A stretch of DNA of 64,000 bases from contig JAMXBB010000009.1 in assembly GCA_024138015.1 (NCBI GenBank), positions 11,426,052 to 11,490,051 of the forward strand. Reading direction: 5' to 3'. The notes beneath the pieces are model-generated. The model was not told the DNA's origin, made no database searches, and worked only from the letters and a program-made list of their open reading frames with translations. Below are positions 1-10,589 of the stretch, in pieces. The stretch's first letter is position 1. Each line of letters begins with the position of its first letter. Origin of the DNA: Lumnitzera littorea. Taxonomy: Eukaryota; Streptophyta; Magnoliopsida; Myrtales; Combretaceae. The translations under genes and the position numbers were made by a program.

Positions 1-531
1 GATGGCATTTGCTTGCACATACATTGCACCTAATAAGTTGATTGAAAACCTTGTTGTGTTTATGGTATAGTTTTATGTCCTTCATCCTAACTTACTGAGC
101 TGTGGTTGCTCACATCCCTATAGACGTTGTACAGGTGCTGGCTAAGAAGCGGCAAACAACTACTCTGAAGCTAGCAACTGCTAGATCTTGGGGAGTGAGG
201 AAAAACATTGAAGAATAAACACATATTTTTAAGGTCTAAGTTTTTATTTTAGAACTATTTTTCATTTTTGAATAATGTAATAACTAGGAAATATATTGCG
301 AAGAAATATTATAAATGATAATTGTAATAACTAAATTATAGTATATATATATATTTCCTTACTTTCTTAGGTAAATGATTTATTTAAATTATAAACTATT
401 TACTTCAAAACGGGTTAATCGTGGACGCCTTGTGTAGATCAGGTCTAGGATAGCGATTGTAAGGTTAACTTCTATCTTAGAATGGTTTACACGGCGGGGC
501 TGTTACAACTTTACCGCTTTGAGGCGTGACA
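1..531 (+). repeat. 3' part of an LTR, truncated by the window edge
   Basis: The last about 110 bases, ending GGCGTGACA at 531, match the reverse complement of the left end of the solo LTR at 10590-13436. Shared stretches include AATGGTTTACACGGCGGG. Further upstream, the segment around 100-150 (ACTTACTGAGCTGTGG, then a CCCTATAGA..GCAGGTGCTG stretch) matches the same LTR near 10930-11010 on the minus strand. The LTR therefore reads on the plus strand and ends at 531. Its 5' part lies outside the window, so whether it is a solo LTR or part of a full element cannot be told. Confidence 0.7.
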
Positions 532-2553
532 ATGAACATACACATATTTTTATGAGTATACTGGATATATATAATAATTATACCTGAAAATTAACTCAAA
601 ATTATATAATTATATAAAATATGTGATGAACTCATAAAATAAATAGGAAATATGTCTTAAAAATAAAAGACATACTAGAAACATGATTATATGTATGTAA
701 TTATTCATTATATGTATTATATATATAAGATATATAAGCGTATATTAATAAAATAACTAAATATTAACTAATATATATAAAATGGTAATAATTAACTTAA
801 AAATAATCAAAACATATCCAAAAGGGTTGGGAATTGCTAGAAATAGGTTGTGGCACATCAAGAAGGAATTGAGGATGAATTAAAAGTGTCTTTTAATATA
901 AATAAGGCACCTTATGCTTGGAAAAATGGGGAAAAAATGAAAGAAAAAAAGGGAAAAAATTCTAGATGACTCAAAACAATATAAACATACCATAGAACTT
1001 TAGTTTAAACATTTAGTAACCTAGATCACTTAAGGAAATGTTTAGAAAAAATCATAGAAAAATAGAAAAAGAAAAGAAAAAGAAAAACAAAGTAAAGGAC
1101 TATGTTGGAGTAGTTCGTAGACCAAACCACCACCTATTGTTAAACCCTGCCACCACTAGCAGTCCACCTTGTACCAAGGCCGTCCAACAACCCCCTACTT
1201 GTCCTTGCTTTGACGAACAAGCATGTCAAAATTTTATCCTATTTTTCATTAAATTTTAAAAAATAATAAAGTAATTTAGAGAATTATGAAAAGAAATTTA
1301 TTTCTTGATTATTTTAGATATAATTTCATGCTATAATTTTAGTTTTGTAAAATTATGAATATTTTATATACTTGCTCAAATAAGTCACTATTCATCTGAT
1401 TTTTAAAATTCAAAATAAATGTATTAAATGATATTGTTTCTAACTCAAAATTTATTGATAGAATAAATATTACATGTAGTTAATTATTATGTAGTCCAAT
1501 TTTTTATTCATATATTTTTAATATTTATTTTTTTTACCCTAAAAATAGGGTAAATTATAAGATAAATTGATTTTTGTAAAATTAATGGATGAAATTGATG
1601 TCTACTAACTTCTAGTGATTTATAAGAATGTCAAGATATATTAATATTAATTTTGTACAAAACTAATATTATTTGTTTAAGTAAATGGAATTTAGGGTTA
1701 AAAATGTAATTATATGTATATAGGCGGTAAACTCAATAGCATGAAACCACATATTGGCTATATTCACCATATTTTTAGGAGTTTATAAAAATTCTTAAAG
1801 AATTATATGGTGACTTGAGCTATTTATTGTGAATATTAGTAGTAAAATAACCTAACTTACTAACCGAAACACGTTTTTAGTAATAATAAATTAAAATATG
1901 ATAAATATTGAAATAAAACCTATACACATACATGATGATCAAGTTTGATTACAAGGAATTTATATCATATTTCATGATATTATATGATCTAGGTTTGGGT
2001 ATACGTATGTTAAGGCTAGAAATTACATATATTACTAAGTTATTTTAGGAAATTATGTAAAATGTAACTTCTTTATATTGTATGAATATAATATGATAAG
2101 GCTTGTTATAGGAATATATAAGTATAATAGAAAAATAAGAAAATACCCTTTAAAAGTCATTTCTCAAAATAGATAAGGAAAATAATAATATACTTTAGAT
2201 ATATATATATATATATATATATATAACTTTAGAATAAATTAAAAGAATAAATAAAACCTTAGCGTTTTCGTAACTCTTACGAAAATTAAATCTAGATTTT
2301 ATATATATAGGAATTGCTTTCTTGTGTCGAAGACTAAGCGGACGAAGAATCCTTTGGTAATCAATTTGATATATTTTATGGAGAAGGTCTATGGTTCGAG
2401 TTCGAAGGATAAAAGAGGGTAAGTTAGCCAAAAGATGAGCAAAGCATCAGTGATACAGGTCTTTCGCAGTAAGCATCAGAATAGGTAAGTTAGAATCGTG
2501 GCTTTACTGCTTATTAGGTGTACTAAAGTATCTGAAAGCTTAAGAGTACTTCT
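532..2553. other. AT-rich stretch without a recognisable gene
   Basis: Very AT-rich sequence. Open frames are short (for example 1038-1259) and lysine-rich by composition, with no recognisable domain. A pure (AT)n run sits at 2199-2225. Parts near 830-1180 vaguely recall the U3/R region of the nearby LTR family, but not strongly enough to call. Confidence 0.5.
2199..2225. repeat. (AT)n microsatellite
   Basis: Uninterrupted AT dinucleotide run of about 27 bases. Similar shorter runs occur at about 15609-15634, 24349-24371, 25813-25831 and 42127-42147. Confidence 0.9.
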
Positions 2554-2739
2554 ACTTGTGGTTGTAAATTAGTTGTCTGTATGCATGTCACATATGTGAT
2601 TAGTATTCTATTTGTGATAGGAGGTGAAATCCTTAACGTACTGTTTTGTATGATTTCATAGTCTTATATTGTATGAACTTGTTCGACTACCCTTAAATGG
2701 AACTAAAATTGATTTGATTGCTAATGTAACTGAACATGC

Positions 2740-3275
2740 ATAGCAACCGTTAGGAGAACGATAAGGAGTATTAGACTAAATACCAACTCCCTTCAATAAA
2801 GATAGCTGAAATGGTTCTTTGTCCATCTTTAATTGAATTAAGTGATAGGCAAAGAGGGCATAGCAAGGGTGAAGACTGTAGTTCAAACATGGTTCGAAGG
2901 TGGTCATAAGAGGAGGTTGTTCTTTATTACACAAGCTTGTTAGTCTAATTTTAAGTCACAGTAAACTCCTCAATCCGAATTGAAGTAAATGTAATTTCTA
3001 TAACCTCACAATAGACCGAATAACATTGTGTGATGTTTTAAGTGATTGATTGCATTGCATTTCATTTCATTTCATTATAATTAATAACCTTATTTGTGAT
3101 TTTATGGTACCCTTTTAACGCCATCACACTGATTAAGTTAGTTGTGTTTACATCCTTATAAAATCTTTTGCAAGTGACGAGTGAAGGTCTAAGATTTACA
3201 TATATCACTACCCCCATATTAGTGTACAGTTAGTTGGGAAAGTGAGGAAAAGAGAATATGTTGAACCTATAGGCT
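2740..3275 (+). repeat. Degraded LTR remnant in unit A
   Basis: It aligns piecewise with the reverse complement of solo-LTR segment 10930-11380. The shared pieces are a serine/leucine-coding-like stretch with GAATTAAGTGATAGGC, then AAACTCCTCAATCCG, then a TTAGTTGTGTTTACATCCTTATA segment. The homology stops near 3275, where a copia-like LTR begins. It is therefore the 3' portion of an older member of the LTR family seen at 1-531 and 10590-13436. Confidence 0.6.
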
Positions 3276-3277
3276 AT

Positions 3278-4345
3278 TGTATGTGATTTTGACGAAAACA
3301 AAACTATGCAAGTTATGCTAAATCAATTATTATTGTAAACCAATTTGCAATTCTCATAAGAACTTTATCAATTGTATCTTTTAAGGAAGTAGAATTAACT
3401 TTGAAATACTTTATAACTTATTGAATTGATTCTGATGTTGTTGAAAGAAGAAAGAGGGATCAAAACTGTTTGTTATGTCTAAGTCTATTTTTGAGTTGTT
3501 CTAGTGTGAACCATGCAACTGGTTATGCTAAAATCGTCCAACTGGTTGAACCAGATGAACTATGATCAGAGACATACGTCAAATTGTGCAAGTGGTTATC
3601 CTTAGACCATTTAGCTCGTTAAGGTAAGTCTCATGAGGTCAATGACCTATTTTGGACCGTGCGACTGGTGACCTAAAAACCATCCAAATGGGGACCTTAT
3701 TTGAATGAACTGTCCAGTTAGTTCGATCACAACCGTCTGGCTGGTTTGTACAAAAACTAACTGTTACAATACATTTAATGCAAGATGAATAGGACCAACA
3801 GTTGAATTTTTGCTGGAGGATATAAATGCAAGTTTATAAGCAGTTGAAGTACAATTAAGAGAGCCAAATGCTTACAATTATTCCTCTTGTAATACTTGTA
3901 CTTCATTCCAATTGTGTTGTACTCATTATTTACAACCTTTTGCAAACCTTAGTATAATGCCAAGCTTCATATTTGCAATTTTTACTCAAGAGAGAGCACT
4001 ATACTAAGTAATAGAAAGTTGTTGTGATTGTGAGATCATTTGTGATAGAGATTAGGTGTAGGCACTTATGTCATTGTGATTATGATCAATAAAATTGTGT
4101 ATAAAGACCTTGATTAAGACATCAGGTGATTGTGGAGAGTAAGGGGTAGTCCAAACTCTATATTAAAATTCCGAGCTTGATTTCTCTATCCCTTTCTCTT
4201 TAAATTTCTACACTATAATTGTTTCTTAATTATTTCCATGTTGCATCCATTTAGTCAATTTGATTAAAGATTTGTTGTCAAAGTAAAATTTGGTCATTAA
4301 ACTTAATCCACTCCCCAGCCCCTCACCAACCCCCCACCCCTTCTC
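3278..4345 (+). repeat. Copia-like LTR in unit A
   Basis: It starts TGTATGTGATTTTGACG and carries repeated CAACTGGTT-type motifs. It has a TATA-like ATATAAATG near 3820 and ends in a C-rich stretch (CCACTCCCC..CCCCCCACCCC). These traits resemble SIRE/Maximus-type Ty1/copia LTRs as I recall them. No adjoining copia coding sequence is present. The 3' border is approximate. Confidence 0.45.
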
Positions 4346-4479
4346 AAGTTCCTAGTGTAGTATTTTAGAATCTACTAAATCTAAGCTTTTGACTTTTCTT
4401 TTTTGTTCTGAAAAAACTAATTAGGAATTCCCTAGGATGCCGACTAGTTTCCTGTCTTATTATAAATAGACTTTAAGAT

Positions 4480-7000
4480 CTGAGGCGTTTTATGAACTCT
4501 TAACGTTTGAGTTAGCACAAGGGGAATTTTTCATGTCTTCTTTTTCTTTAAAGGATAGGGACTTCCCTATTCGAATAGTTTGATTCGAGCAATCACCGTA
4601 CAGGATGACTACCGTCCTTACTATTAGTTCTCCTTTGGGAGCCTGTATAATGTTTTAAGTTGACTCAATTTATATGATCTTATTATGTAAGATGTCACTA
4701 AGGTATAGGGTTTGAGATAGCTTTTGGTTTCCCTTTGCAATACTAGTTCCTGTGGGTATGAGGAACTTCATCATGGCACATCGCTGGCTGATGCATGCAT
4801 TAAATTTGTTGAGATTAGGATGTCTTAAGATGGTACTATAAGGAGACTAGTGATCAACAATCCCAAAATTTATCAACTGTAAGGCAATGTGCTTATCATC
4901 ACCTAGCTAAACAGGTAGTGTAATTAGACTTTTAGTTGGAACTGTCTTCCCTCTGAAGCCAACAAGGCTTTGCTTGTAAGGTTGGAGTTCTTCATCTAGT
5001 TGGTCTTTCATTTGTTCACATGAGGAGTAAGAAAGGATATTGGTCGAGTTTCCATTATCAAAAAATGTTTAAAGGACATTGAAGTAGCCATTTTTAGCAT
5101 TGATGACTAAAGGATCAATGTAAAGGTATTCAACACCCTCCTTATCATTGTTAGTGAAGGAGATGGTTGTATTAATCTTCAATTTCTTGTATTGGATTGA
5201 GAGGACCTTGTGCTATGGTTGGATGGAGCGATCTTTGTCTGATAGTCCCGATTCGCCTATGATTGCTTACACTTATCCTCGATGACCTCTTCACTCTATG
5301 TTCTTAGCTGGATTCTATTGTTGTGGTCGAGGCTACTGTTATGGTTCTTGAGTGCAGCGTTACTAGGAAAATTGGGGGTGGTTTTGTTCATTGGTGACAA
5401 GGTGGTTGATGCAACCTTTATGAACAAGGCCTTCAACTATGTTTTTAAGCTACCTACACTTATCAGTACTGTAGCAGTAAGTGCCATGGTAGTCATAGAA
5501 TTTGCTCGAGGCGAAGGCCTCAAGTGTTTCTTTGATGGTTGGAGCGCAGTGTAGGTGCTCACGTACTTCATAGAAGACTTCTTCTAGAGGGCAATTTAAT
5601 AGGGTATAGCTAGGGTAGTCATTGAACTTCTGCTTTTGCCTTTCCTAGTGCTCTTGGGAAGATGAAGGGCGATCTTTGCAGGGATCAAGGCAATCCTTTA
5701 TAGATGTACTATGCTATAGGTTACTCTTGAGGCATGCTTAGATAACATCTTTTTGTACGACATATTGTTCAACCATAGTCATGATTTCCTTAAAGTTGTC
5801 TAGTCAGCGTAGTACTGTTGCTTCAAAAAGTTTATTGTTCTAAGCTAGACAAGATAGCTTGGAGAGTTGTTTCAAATTCCACTCTAAGAATAAGCAGCTT
5901 TGCACGGTTAAAGCATTCAAGGTATGCTTACAATGTCTCATTCAAGCGTTGCCACATGTTATATAACATAAAAGAGTTCCTGTATGGTACTTTATTACTA
6001 TAGATGGGTTATTGGAATCTAATGGTGAGGTCTTCAAAACAACGAATGCAATTTCATGGAAGTTGGTTGAACCAAAACAATGCTGCCTTAGTTAATGTGC
6101 TTAGGAGTGACTTATACATTATAGCATCAGAAAAGTTGTCCAAGCTCATCATTGTACGAAAGTGTACTAGATGGCCATTCGAATTTCCTGTTCTACCATA
6201 GGAATTCAAGTGAGGGAGGTAAACCCCCCCTATAGTAGAGTGTCTTGCAAAATAACTAAATGAAGGGCCTCTTGCTTGTGATTATGCCTAATTGTTGAGT
6301 TGAGGACTTGAGGCACTTTTGGTTACGTAAGTTAGAGGCATGTTAGATATAAAGATTAAGTTCTTGAATATCTATGTCATTCAAGTATTTTGGGGAGTGC
6401 TTAGGAGAGATGTCTCTCATAATCCTACTCGTTTTAGAGTGAGTGCCCTAGTCGCACGCCTTGCTACGATTAGTGTTCAGTTGATCCTGCAAGTCTAGTA
6501 AGAGCCACTACTTGTTTTGAACACCATCGTATTGGTACGCAGAGAGTACTGGTGGTATGCAATGGCGTTGGGAACATCTGCTAGGTCAGTCAAGAGAACT
6601 AGCAATAGTGTCTTCAATATGAACCCTATCGTTAGGGTTAGGCTTTCCTTTAAGTTTCTACCCTACAGCTAATTGTTGTCTTAAGTAGCATTTTATTGAA
6701 GGACTTTTATGTTATTTTCCATCAATTGGTGGAACTTTTCTTTGATCTGTCCATGTTTAACAACTATGGATCCGTCTGTGTTGGTAGGGGTCTATCGTGA
6801 GTTGATCACCACTTCTTATAAGTACTGGATGGGGTTGTGTATTTTTACTCATAACCATTCTTTGCAAGTTTACATGAACTATAGGCACCAAATTGTGATG
6901 AAGGGTATCATTGTGATGACTCTTGAGTCAATTACTAGTGGTCCAATAGTTGTATATAGTGGTGGATCTACAAGAAAACCCCCTATAGCATAGTAAGTGA
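4480..7000 (-). pseudogene. Tat-like Ty3/gypsy gag-protease remnant, unit A
   Basis: Minus-strand frames, broken by many stops, resemble the gag and protease part of plant Tat-lineage retrotransposons. In unit order they show a gag core with a YLECFNH-type motif, a region reading NYPLEEVFYEVGKRL in the sister unit, and a histidine/cysteine knuckle (HGNYGHNTDKC in the sister copy). A protease-like stretch with NGNSVNILP follows, then a VILGHPSLNKL motif. The similarity stops at the linker that normally precedes reverse transcriptase, near 4480, and no RT follows. This gag-pro-only layout recalls TR-GAG or truncated elements. The open frame at 5282-5554 on the plus strand is a shadow of this region. 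Confidence 0.65.
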
Positions 7001-7969
7001 GGGCCTTCCAAGACTCATGTTAGTAGGCAGAGTTTTGATGAGAGAGCAACAATGCTAAGAGAGTTCCCAAGAGTGTTTAAATATGTTTTTCCTGGTGGTT
7101 TGACTCCTATTTATAGGTTAAGAGATCAAACTTGCCTAGACATGTGGTTAAAGGGCATTAACTATTGTGAACTTCAAAAGGGTGGTGCTACCAGTATAAG
7201 AGAAGACAGTAAACCCTTTGTTAGTTGGTGAAGGCTTAAAAGATGAGCTTATCCCATTGGTAAAACGTGGTCATCCTAGTTCGATGTCTAAGATGTAAAC
7301 TGTGCATCAAGTAATCATTTAATATTTAATGATGAGAGAGAAAAGGATGAAGAGGAAGCAATATGCTTGTTTTGCTGATTGGCAAGCTCTTCGGGGGTAA
7401 TCCTTGGATTTGGAGCTAGCCTTCCTCCTAAGGATAGGAGGTGGGAGGTGAAAAGCTTTTGTCATAAGACTTTAGGATGCTCAAGGCCAGCCTGAGTAGG
7501 CTAAGCAAAACTCTTATGGGTGCTGGATCAATTTTCATTTGAGGTAGCAAGGCCTTGACACTACATTAACCAAGCTTTCTAGTAGGCTTAGACCTCTGAA
7601 GTCTTAGTTCAAAGACCGATTGTCAACAGTTTCAATTTAAGACATTCCAATGGGGAAAGGATAATCGGATTTTCCTAAATTTTACTTAAATCTTTTGAAA
7701 TTTCTTTAAAATATACCTGTTAATTATATATATATATTATGATATCACTCCTTTTTATTTCTTTTGTTTTATCTTCTTTTGAAATCAAAACTTGTGGTTG
7801 TAAATTAGTTGTCTATGCATATATCACATGTGTGAATAGTATTCTATTTATGATAGTAGTTGAACTCATTAGCATGCTATTCTGTATAATTTCATAGTTT
7901 TGTATTGTGTGAACTTGTCCAACTATCCCCTAAATAGAACTAATATTGATTTAACTGCTAATGTAACTG

Positions 7970-8505
7970 AATATGTATAGCAACCATTAGGGGAACAATT
8001 AGGAGTGTCAAACTAAATATCGACTCCCTTCAATGAAAATAGTTGAAATGGTTTTTTGTCTATCCTTAATCGAATTAAGTGACAGGCAAAGAGTGCACAA
8101 CGAGGGTGAGAACTATGGTTTGAATGTGGTTCAAAGGTGGTTATAAGAGGAGAGTGTTTGCTATTACACAAGCCTGAGTTTGGTTTGATTTTAAGTCGTA
8201 GTAAACTCCTCAATCCGAGTTGGAGTAGATGTAATTTTTATGACATCACAACGGACCGAATAATATTGTGTAATGTTTCAAGTGATTCAATACATTATAT
8301 TTCATTATAATTAATAACCTTATTTGTGATTGTATGGTACTCTTCTAACTCCATCACACTAATTGAGCTAGTTATGTTTACATCCTTATAGAATATTTTG
8401 CAAGTGATGAGTGAAAGTCCAAGATGTACAGATATCACTACCCCCATGTTAGTGCATAGCTAGTCAGGAAAGCGAGGAAAAGAGAATACATTGAACCTAA
8501 AGGTT
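7970..8505 (+). repeat. Degraded LTR remnant in unit B
   Basis: Paralogue of 2740-3275. It keeps more of the match to the solo LTR, including TCGAATTAAGTGACAGGC and AACGGACCGAATAA. The plus-strand frame still reads LIELSDRQR where the solo LTR reads LVELSDRRR. Confidence 0.6.
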
Positions 8506-8507
8506 CT

Positions 8508-9447
8508 TGTGTACGATTTTGGTGAGAACAAAACTATGGAAGTCATGCTAAATCAATTATTATTGTAAACCAATTTGCAATTCTCATAAGAACTTTATCA
8601 ATTGTATCTTTTAAGGAAGAAGAATTAACTTTGAAATACTTTATAACTTATTGAATTGATTCTGATGTTGTTGAAAGAAGAAAAAGGGATCAAAACTGTT
8701 TGTTACGTTTAAGTCTGTTTTTTAATTGGTCTAGTATGAACCATACAACCAATTATACTAGAACTGTCCGATTAGAAGAACTAGATGAACTATGATTAGA
8801 GGCATATGTTAGATTGTGTAATTGGTTATCCTTAGACCATCCAGCTTTGGACCATCCAGCTAGTTAAGTTAAGTCTTCTGAGGTCAATGACCTATGTTGG
8901 ATCATGCAACTAGTGACCTAAAGACTATTCGAATGGTGACCCTATTTGAATGGACTATCTAACTAGTTCGATCATAACTATCTGGCTAGTCTATACAGAA
9001 ATTAGCTGTTACAATACATTTAATGCAGGATGAACAGGGCTAACAGTAGAATTTTTGTTAGAGGATATAAATGCAAGTTTGTGGGTAGTTGAAGTACAAT
9101 TAAGAGATCCAAATTCCTATAATTATTCCTCTTGTAATACCTGTATGTGATTGTGAGATCATTTGTAATAGAGATTAAGTGTAAGCACTTGTACCATTGA
9201 GATTATGATCAATACAATTGTGTATAAATACCTCAATTGAAGCATTAGGTGATCATGGAGAGTAAGGGTTGGTCCAAACTCCATATTAAAATTTCGAGCT
9301 TGATTTCTTTATCCTTTTCTCTTTAAATTTCTACACTTTAATTGTTTCTTAATTATTTCCATGTTGCATCCATTTAGTCAATTAGATTAAAGATTTGTTG
9401 TCAAAGTAAAATTTGGTCATCAAACTCAATCCACCCCTTCTCTTGAG
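8508..9447 (+). repeat. Copia-like LTR in unit B
   Basis: Counterpart of 3278-4345, starting TGTGTACGATTTTGGTGAG. It lacks about 125 bases near 9148 that are present in unit A. Borders are approximate. Confidence 0.45.
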
Positions 9448-10589
9448 TTCTTAGTGTAGTATTTTAGAATCCATTGAATCTAGGCTTTTGACTTTTCTTT
9501 TTGTTTTGAGGAAACTAATTGAGAATTCCCTAGGATGCCCACTAGTTTTCTATCTTATTATAAATAAACTTTTAAGATTTGAGGCTTTTTATGAACTCTT
9601 AACGTTTGAGTTAGCACAAGGGAAATTTTTCATGTCTTCTTTTTCTTTAAAGGATAGGGACTTCCCTATCCGAATAGTCTAATTAGGACAATCACCGTAC
9701 GGGATGACTACCGTCCTTTCTATTAGTTCTCCTTTGGGAGCCTGTGTAGTGTTCTAGGTTGACTCAATTTGCATGATCTTATCATGCAAGATGTCACTAA
9801 GGTATAGGGTTTGAGATAGCTTTTGGTCTCCCTTTGCAATGTTAGTTCCCATGGGTGAGAGGAACTTTATCATGGCACATCGTTGGCTAATGCATGCATC
9901 AAGTTTGTTGAGACTAGGATGTCCTAAGATGACATGATAAGGAGATTAGTGATCAACAACCCCAAAATTTATCAACTGAAGCAATGTATGTATCATCGCC
10001 CAGCCAAATAAGTAGTATAATCAAGCCTTTAGTTGGAATTGTCTTCCCTCTAAAGCCAACAAGGCTTTGCTTATAAGGTCAGAGTTCTTCATCTAGTTGG
10101 TCTTTCATTTGTTCACATGAGGAGTAGGAAGGATATTGACCGAGTTTCCATTATTGACAAATGTTTAGAGGACATTGAAGTAGCCACTTTTAGCATTGAT
10201 GACTAAAAGATCAATGTGAGGGTATTCAACGCCTTCTTTGTCGTTGTCAGTAAAGGAGATGGTTGTATCAATCTTCAGCTTCTTGTATTCGATTGAGAGG
10301 ACCTCGTGCTAGGGTTAGATTGAGCAGTCTTTGTTTAATAGTCTCGACCCGCCTATGATTACTTGCACTTATCCTCGATAGCCTCTTTACTCTATGTTCT
10401 TCGGTAAATTCTATTGTTGCAATCCAAGCTACTATTATGGTTCTTGACTGCAGTGTTACTGAGCAAATTAGGGGTGGTTTTGTTCATTGGTGATAAGGTG
10501 GTTGATGTAACCTTTGTAAACAAGGCCTTCAACCATGTTTTTAAGGTACCTACACTTATCAGTATTGTGGCCATAATTGCCATGGTAGT

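Larger units (their letters stand above)
2554..7789 (+). repeat. Tandem composite repeat, unit A (5236 bp)
   Basis: This block is repeated directly, in the same order, from 7790 onward. Both units start ACTTGTGGTTGTAAATTAG, at 2554 and 7790. They share an LTR remnant, a copia-like LTR and a Tat-like gag-protease remnant. The 8-mer ACTTGTGG recurs at the far end of unit B (15691), so all three boundaries share it. By eye the units are clearly homologous but diverged by many substitutions and small indels, so the duplication is not recent. Unit A keeps about 125 bases near 3905-4030 that unit B lacks. Confidence 0.85.

Noticed and set aside
1038..1259. 73-codon plus-strand frame
   Set aside because: Lys-rich start from an A-rich run, no domain, no homologue among the other repeats in the window.
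5282..6993. Plus-strand frames in the tandem units (5282-5554, 5818-6003, 6004-6201, 6709-6993)
   Set aside because: They are reverse-strand shadows of the minus-strand Tat-like gag, which carries the recognisable motifs.
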